Assembly: GCA_018105865.1 (NCBI GenBank)
Contig: CM030852.1
Location: forward strand, 93,501-157,500
Length of the DNA stretch: 64,000 nt
Origin: Metaphire vulgaris
Lineage: Eukaryota; Annelida; Clitellata; Crassiclitellata; Megascolecidae
Reading direction: 5' to 3'
Part shown: piece by piece, positions 48,612 through 64,000 of the stretch
Layout of the letters: every line of letters begins with the position of its first letter
Numbering within the stretch: the stretch's first letter is position 1
The notes under the pieces: model-generated
What the model saw: the letters and a program-made list of their open reading frames with translations, nothing else
Database searches by the model: none
What the model was told of the DNA's origin: nothing
Translations under genes and position numbers: made by a program

Positions 48612-51600
48612 ATGGCCCAGAATAAGAAGTCGAATACAACTGCTGTGGCTCGATTGAAGCAAGACTATATTCGCATCAAGAAAGACCCGGTGCCTTACAT
48701 CGTGGCTGAACCTCTCCACGCCAACATCCTCCAATGGTCCTAATTCTGCCAACTGTTCTCCATTTAGTTTATTTATTTCTGTTTTGTGGTGAAATTCGTG
48801 AGGATCTGCGGCCTCTGTTGCTGCTTTTATTTGTTGAATCTTGCCTTGCTCTATTTAACCAATTTGCTCATTTTGAAAGGAGTGTGTACTAGAGGAGTGT
48901 GGGTCTACCCGTACCTGCGTGTACGGGTAGGGTAGGGTACATATTTTATGGGTACGGGTTGGATACGGCTATAGTGCTACTGGTATGAGTGCACCTGTTT
49001 TTACCCGTAAAAACATGATATTTTCATTTCTCACTACTATAGCAAATTAACAATGCAGTAATAGCACATATCTAGTTTGTATCTTCAGTGACTGAGTTTT
49101 GAATGAATTGTTGGCGCCATTTTCGTCTTTCTTGACTTCTAAATTATCAGTTGTTTTTTCTGCTGTTGTTGCCTTTTTGTGTTGAGTGTTTCCATTGACA
49201 GCCATTGTTTATTATTTTTAGGCATTATGTTGTGAAAGGCCCTGAAGATAGTCCATATGAAGGTTGGTCAAATACCGATAATGTTAACTAGAACAAGCCT
49301 TCTAGTTAGTTAGTTAGTTTTGGGCTAAAATTTATGTAGCGCTATTGTCCTAAGAGGCTAATGTCAAGAGCGCTTTACATGGTACATGGTACTGAACGAA
49401 AGTCCGAGCAAGTGAGTTTTAAGTCCCTTGGTAAGAGCTTCTATATTAATCCCATCGGTGACTTAAAACGCACTTGTTCGAACTCTCGTTCAGTACCATG
49501 TACAGCGCTCTTGACCTTAGTCTCCTAGGACAATAGCGCTATATAAGTTAGTCAATAACTAACTAACTAGAAGGCCTGTTCTGTGATGTTCAGCAATGAT
49601 TAGCGATTAACTGCTGTTGAATTTCTAGCTTCAGTGGTGTTTTGATTAGAAATGTGATGAAATTCAAAGTAAGACTGGTTGTTTAGTCCAAATTTTAGGG
49701 AAGTTAAAGGTTATTTTGTTATTCTGTCATTATTCAAAGGTTTCTAATAATTTCCTATGTTTTGGGACGTGTTGTGTAGCGCCCCTTTGCAGCAGAAATT
49801 GCCATCATTATGTGTTTGTTGATTTAGAGAATTCTGTGATTAGATTTTGTCAATTTCAGGTGGATATTACCATGGAAAACTGGTGTTTCCTCGTGAGTTT
49901 CCATTCAAGCCGCCAAGCATTTACATGATAACTCCAAGTGGACGATTTGCTGTCAACACACGGTTTGAAGCTTCTGTGTTTGAATCTTTTCTAATGTTAA
50001 TTATTTTAACGTCATTCTGTGAACATGGCTTTGTGTTATGATTTCATTTTGGCGTTCTGTCATTACTTTTTAAATCCAGTCAAATAGCAGAAACTGTGCA
50101 GACTTCTGCTTCTTTTGATGGTTGAGCTTGTTTGTTGAATATTCATGAGCTAGTTGTGCCTTTTGCTGTTACTATGGTTTCCTAATGCCCGATTGTAAGT
50201 GCATTGCTTTATTTGTGATGAGTGCATGTGCCTTTTGTCTTCAGTGTGATTTTTAGAAGCTCTTGATCTTCAGAGAGACCTTGAATGTGAAGCATTGATG
50301 ACACTTTGAGACACATTCTGTCAAATACCTCCAAGTTTGGAGAAAGGTCATTCTCCAAAGGGAACCCGATCCAATGGAACTCATTGCCTGATGTTGTGTC
50401 AGAAGCTGTCTCTGCAGAACTCTTTCTTAGGAATCTAAAACCACACCTATTTAATACAGGATTCAAATTATACATGTCAAGATGCTCTTGTCATAGGTCT
50501 TAGTTACTGTGCTGGAGAAATAAATAAATAAAAATTTGTGGTTGTGGTGTTAATTGTGTGTTTTTCTTGTGCTCTGCTTAGGCTGTGTCTCTCCATCAGT
50601 GATTTCCATCCCGATACTTGGAACCCAGCGTGGTCGGTGTCGACGATCCTCACTGGCCTCCTCAGCTTCATGGTAAATACGGTCAAACGTGTTTAACCCT
50701 TTTGCTCCGTAAGGCTGATATTTCGGCTTCATGGCAGTTACAGGGATTGCAGCATCAAAAGGGTTAACTTCATCACCATTGAGCACACTTTGAGCCATTC
50801 TGATCAACCGTAATCATTGCGTCTATGTTCAGTTGCTGTCAGTTTCACTTCTACTTAGAGATGATCCAAGTTGAATGTTTGCTTGAATGTGACCTTAATC
50901 TTGACTGAGGAGTTCCATTAGAGTATTTCGTTCATCCTTTCGTAATAATCTCTGAAGTGAAAGCTATTGAGGTTCTTCTGATCCAGTTTAATTCACTGTT
51001 TCTGCCTTTGAATGACAAGGAAAGATGGAGAAAAAGGATTGTCACAATTGGGGTTTACAAATAATTAGATTTGTCAGAGGATTTTGAATTTATCTTCTTG
51101 CTTGAAAACATTTCTAAAAATTATTCACACTTAGGTATTATTAGTATATATTTTTATTAGTATATATTTTTATTAGTATATATTTTTATTAGTATATATT
51201 TTTATTAGTATATATTTTTATTAGTATATAGTTTTATTAGTATATAGTTTTATTAGTATATATTTTTATTAATATATATTTTTATTAATATATATTTTTA
51301 TTAATATATATTTTTATTGTGAAATTTGACTTGAAACCATTTTATCTGAATTTTTTCCATGAGTGATTCCATTTATTGAAAGATTACTTATAAATTTGTC
51401 GCAGAATAACTGAAATGACGATTTGAAAGCCATGTTTTTCCTGATTTTAAGTATTGATTTGCTTTTAGTTCTTTTATTTCTGCATTTTGCAGTTAGAGAA
51501 AAGCCCTACACTGGGGAGCATTGAGACATCAGATCACACTGTAAGTCAATTCACTGCGTCCACTTCATTATATTGTTGTTGTTGTTGTTGTTGTTGTTGC

Positions 51601-52227
51601 ACCATCATATGCACACAGCATTTAATTGCTGTTAGTAGACAGCAAATGACATCATTGACCTTACTTGATCTTGAGCCCTAATTATCTCTGTGTTGTGATA
51701 TTTATTGGCATTTGCGTTAATTGTCGGCTTTAAGGTTGTCACTTGTCTGAACTTTGTTGGTATTGGCCGCTGAATGAAACTGAAATGTCTTTTGCTCGAT
51801 TGTTTGCTTTTACAGTTCAATTAACTCATATTTTTGTTTTATGTTTGTAAAGGTCTGCCATTTCATTAGCATACTGCTATTATTATATTGCCTGGTAGCG
51901 TTGTAATTCTGCATTTGCTGCTAATTTGTGTGTCTTTTGAATTTGTGTTTTTGCAGAAGCGGCAGTTGTCAGCCCAAAGCGGGCCTTTCAACCTGAATAA
52001 CGCCACATTCTGTGAACTCTTTCCTGACCTTGTGAAGGTTTCTTCTCTTTCATTTTCTACTATTTGCAGACAGAGTGCTTGAAAGAGGACTGATCAGTGA
52101 CTGGTATTTCAAGAGGAAAGCTAGGGCTGCTTTTAAACAGGACGTCAATCAATTTGTCTGTTTTATTTTCTAGGTCATGTCACAGTCTTTGACGGCTTTT
52201 ATGTGATGTAATTGAGGGCTTGTTTGG

Positions 52228-52318
<91 letters not shown>

Positions 52319-52872
52319 GTTCTGTGAATTTGTCATTGAATCCTGTGATGGAAACTCTACTTCTTTAGGTAATAGTAGAATGCGCTGTAAATCTCAGTTG
52401 GGTGTCTTGTCACTTTATTGGATAATCAGAGATTTTGACTGATTTCGTAGATCAAGCAGTATGTCACAGCTTTTGGATAATAATCAATTGTTATAAAATG
52501 ACTGATTTAGAGACTTGGATTTCCCTGAAAAGGATCTGCATAGTTTTATGCTCAACAATATTTCTAATGAAATGACGATGTATGTGGAAATATTCTTGTT
52601 TTTATGTTGGTTTATGAAGAAACTAACAAATGAAGTTTCTCTGTTGTTGAAAGGAAATTGAGGCGAACATAAAAAGGCAAGAGGAGGAGTTGCGTAAGGC
52701 TCAGGCGTTTAAGTCTCCGATTGCGCACTCCGTCAACCGGCCGACCACTGCTAACCCCGAGGAACAGCAGGGCTTTGTGCATGGAACCATCACCAACATC
52801 ATCGTCATCCTGGGCTTTGCGGTGTTCGCCTACACGGTCAAACACATACTTCTCAGCATCCTGGACGAATGA
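48612..52872 (+). CDS. UBE2J2: Ubiquitin-conjugating enzyme E2 J2
   Basis: Seven coding exons: 48612-48736, 49222-49262, 49860-49962, 50582-50672, 51493-51540, 51957-52037 and 52654-52872, giving 235 aa with phases matching. UBE2J2 is a tail-anchored ER-membrane E2 acting in ER-associated degradation. The UBC fold is complete: [40 protein letters not shown], the active-site cysteine in [31 protein letters not shown] and [11 protein letters not shown] charged linker ([16 protein letters not shown]) precedes a C-terminal transmembrane anchor ([20 protein letters not shown]). The linker is shorter than in human. An acceptor 11 bases upstream of the ATG implies an untranslated first exon. Introns carry a foldback repeat, a LINE end and microsatellites. 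Confidence 0.97.
48888..49075. repeat. Dispersed GTACCC-rich repeat, copy 2
   Basis: Similar to 4280-4480 in the same orientation, including ATTTTATGGGTACGGGTTGG and the tail AAAACATGATATTTTCATTT. It lies in UBE2J2 intron 1. Confidence 0.75.
49291..49581. repeat. Long inverted repeat (foldback) in UBE2J2 intron
   Basis: Two arms of about 130 bp. The left contains TAGCGCTATTGTCCTAAGAG and GTACTGAACGAAAGTCC; the right carries the complements. A short spacer separates them. The transcribed intron could form a long hairpin. The outer ends are GAACAAGCCTTCTAGTTAG and its near-complement. Confidence 0.9.
50300..50545 (+). mobile_element. LINE 3' end in UBE2J2 intron
   Basis: The plus strand encodes [20 protein letters not shown], then [20 protein letters not shown] and LKPHLF, the typical end of a non-LTR reverse-transcriptase polyprotein. 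An AAATAAATAAATAAAAA tail follows. It is 5'-truncated. Confidence 0.8.
51135..51320. repeat. 17-bp AT-rich tandem repeat
   Basis: About ten copies of a unit like TTATTAGTATATATTTT in a UBE2J2 intron. Confidence 0.95.
52228..52316. repeat. (TC)n microsatellite
   Basis: TC array of about 88 bp in the last UBE2J2 intron. Confidence 0.97.
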
Positions 52873-55035
52873 TTCTCGACGTTGAGATGAAGAGACATGC
52901 GCAGATGAAACGGCCTTCTGATTCTGTTTGACACCAGTGTACATTCGTTCAACTATTTGTACACAAAACTTAATTAAATGTTTATTACTATTCGTTAAAC
53001 TGAATGAGTGAATGTTGTCCTTTTGACAAAAGCTTCCCGATCGTATTTCAGACGATATGTCGGTCCAAATTATTTTACACCATGAAACTACTTTGAGGTT
53101 TTCATATTTCATTGGTTCTGGGTTACTGAAGATGTCTTTTTAAACTGATGATTAATTAGCGGCTGAATGATTGTACGATAATTCCTGTAATGGCTTAAAT
53201 GTGGGGAAATGGGCCAAAATTTTATCAACATTATACACAATTTTTTTTGTCTGACACTTCATCCACTGTTCCAAAGTAGAATCTGAAAGTAATACTGACA
53301 GGAATTTGTTCATAGATAGCCTGGAAATTACTGTTTTATTAATTACAAATGACCTTTGCTGCAAGAAATTATACTTAACCGAAAGTTGAAGTACGGTATT
53401 CCTATATTTCTATCTCTATAGACAGTTAGACCTACAGTATTTAGTGTCAGATTCTGCTGAAATTCCGTGGCGTTATTCAGGGTTAAATGGGAGTTAATAT
53501 AGCAATAATGGGATTCAGTGTATTTTTCTTTCTGTACATCTAATGCTAGACATAAAAAATATTGATTACATATTACTTTGATCTCAGTTTTTTTGCTCAG
53601 TTTGAAACAAGAAGCCTGATTCTGAATTAATTTTAGTCTTTTAAAGTCCTCTTGGTATTATCACTTAATTAATTAAAACATTGAGCGTTTTTTGTTTGTT
53701 TTGCCGCTAAAAATTATGTCGGATGATATAATTACCGGCAATTAACAAATTAAATAGGACTTTGTGTTCTTCCGTAGTTTTGAAATCCAGCTGATGCCTG
53801 ATGCCTGCAATAGCTTCTCCATCTTCTTTTCCAGTGCTCGAATTGTGAGAAAATGAAAGGGGGGGTCATGGCGAGTATTATCAGAGACAGCCCCACTGCC
53901 TTATGTAAATACCACTGGTATACCATTTTAAAGGGGGGTTGAACCCCCCAACCCCCCAGCATTTCGAGCTCTGTTCTTTTCTAATAATTAGTATGATCTG
54001 TGAGCCAGTCACTAAACTCCTATAGCACAATAATTGTACAGTAATTGGATTTTTCATTGGTTGACTAATGCTGCCTCGGTTATAGTAATACACTGTTATA
54101 ACATGATTTAAAATGATTTAGGAGGCTAAGTCATCCTGTGTAGAATCCATTGTAGTTTGGTCTGAGCACAGCTAGTAACTCTGCTGTTTTGTGTCGATGT
54201 ACTTTCTGAGCGGACAATTTTCTAGATCTGTTTAGTCTGACGGTGACTGAGTTCAAATGATATAATCAAAACCCTTAAAACACAATGAATTCAAAACTTG
54301 AGTAACAATGGTAACAATTCATGACTCCAATGAACACTGAGCCACATGACTGAGACATTCTGTGCAATCGGCGCATAATGAGCAAGTTAATGAGCAAGTA
54401 ACAGAAAATGTCAGGCATTCGTTCCAGGCGCAGTAGCCGTGGGCTGATTTGGGCTTTAGTCTGTGAGTGCCTTTGTGCGCTATGCACTTAGCCTCTTAGT
54501 CTTAGCAGCAGCACGCGCTTTGAAGCGTGATCAGGTAAATAATATTAGCGAATTCTTTTAAATATTAATTCTCTGCAAATTAAAACAACTTCAGAAGAAA
54601 CATTAAAAGGATAAATCAGAATATTTATTTTTGAAATTTATGTACTGATCTTATGGCAATCGGGGTTTTTATTCTTTTATTGATTTTACGCTATTGTGTG
54701 CTGATTCTGGCATTTTTGTGGCGCTATATATTAACATATAGTATTATATTTTCAGTGATTATATTAGGTTAGTTGAACATTGCGTGTAAGTAGATCGATC
54801 ATACTTTGATCATTGATTGCCACGCAATGTGGACCGAGGTACAATCATTTGACCCTAAAAGAGCTTCTATGGCGCCATCGTATAAAGGATTTGGACATAA
54901 TTCAATGACCTTTCATTTGATCAGAGTCTTTGATCAGCTTCTGTTTCAGTACATTTGTAATGCTATTCAGTGCAGTGGGAAGTTTAGTAATCGGTTACAT
55001 CCTAGATTGGGTGTTTCCTTGACAGAGGCAGAAAC
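52873..55035. other. Intergenic between UBE2J2 and GART
   Basis: UBE2J2 3' UTR followed by AT-rich sequence. A short palindromic G/C-run segment (AAAGGGGGGG at 53848 and ACCCCCCAACCCCCC at about 53944) may be a degraded MITE. The GART promoter should lie at the right edge. No gene was recognised. Confidence 0.55.

Positions 55036-64000
<8,965 letters not shown>

Overview
This is animal nuclear DNA. It has intron-rich genes with GT/AG splice sites, abundant microsatellites, hAT-like MITEs with 8-bp target duplications, and fragments of non-LTR retrotransposons. The gene set (ARP3, CERKL-like, ODF3-like STPGR protein, claudin-like tetraspan, UBE2J2, trifunctional GART) is metazoan. Compact introns and a marine-invertebrate repeat flavour fit an early-branching or marine invertebrate such as a sponge, but the species cannot be fixed from the sequence.

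Layout. (1) 1-7127, minus: ARP3, all but its last 31 codons; introns carry a 5S-derived pseudogene, a rearranged LINE and other repeats. (2) 7128-11268: LINE 3' end, an orphan plus-strand exon, and a MITE-satellite-MITE composite. (3) 11269-18405, minus: a 13-exon ceramide-kinase-like (CERKL-like) gene. (4) 18406-23435: intergenic, with three MITEs. (5) 23436-29729, plus: a giant STPGR-repeat ODF3/CIMAP-like gene, about 1502 aa, with a 639-bp tandem internal repeat. (6) 29730-39831: a second 5S pseudogene, long microsatellites, a two-exon gene for a 61-aa secreted or GPI-anchored peptide (minus, 32659-33008) and a four-exon claudin-like gene (minus, 33833-39831). (7) 39832-48611: repeat-rich intergenic DNA with two adjacent foldback elements. 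(8) 48612-52872, plus: UBE2J2. (9) 55036 to beyond the right edge, plus: GART (PurD-PurM-PurN), with two apparent single-base frameshifts.

The genes do not form a pathway. ARP3 nucleates branched actin, UBE2J2 acts in ER-associated ubiquitination, GART performs three steps of de novo purine synthesis, the STPGR protein probably binds ciliary or flagellar microtubules, and the CERKL-like protein belongs to the lipid-kinase family. Gene models were built by eye from conserved protein motifs and splice-site phase. The phase arithmetic closes exactly for ARP3, STPGR, claudin-like and UBE2J2. It fails at two GART exons and at one CERKL junction; these are reported as findings.
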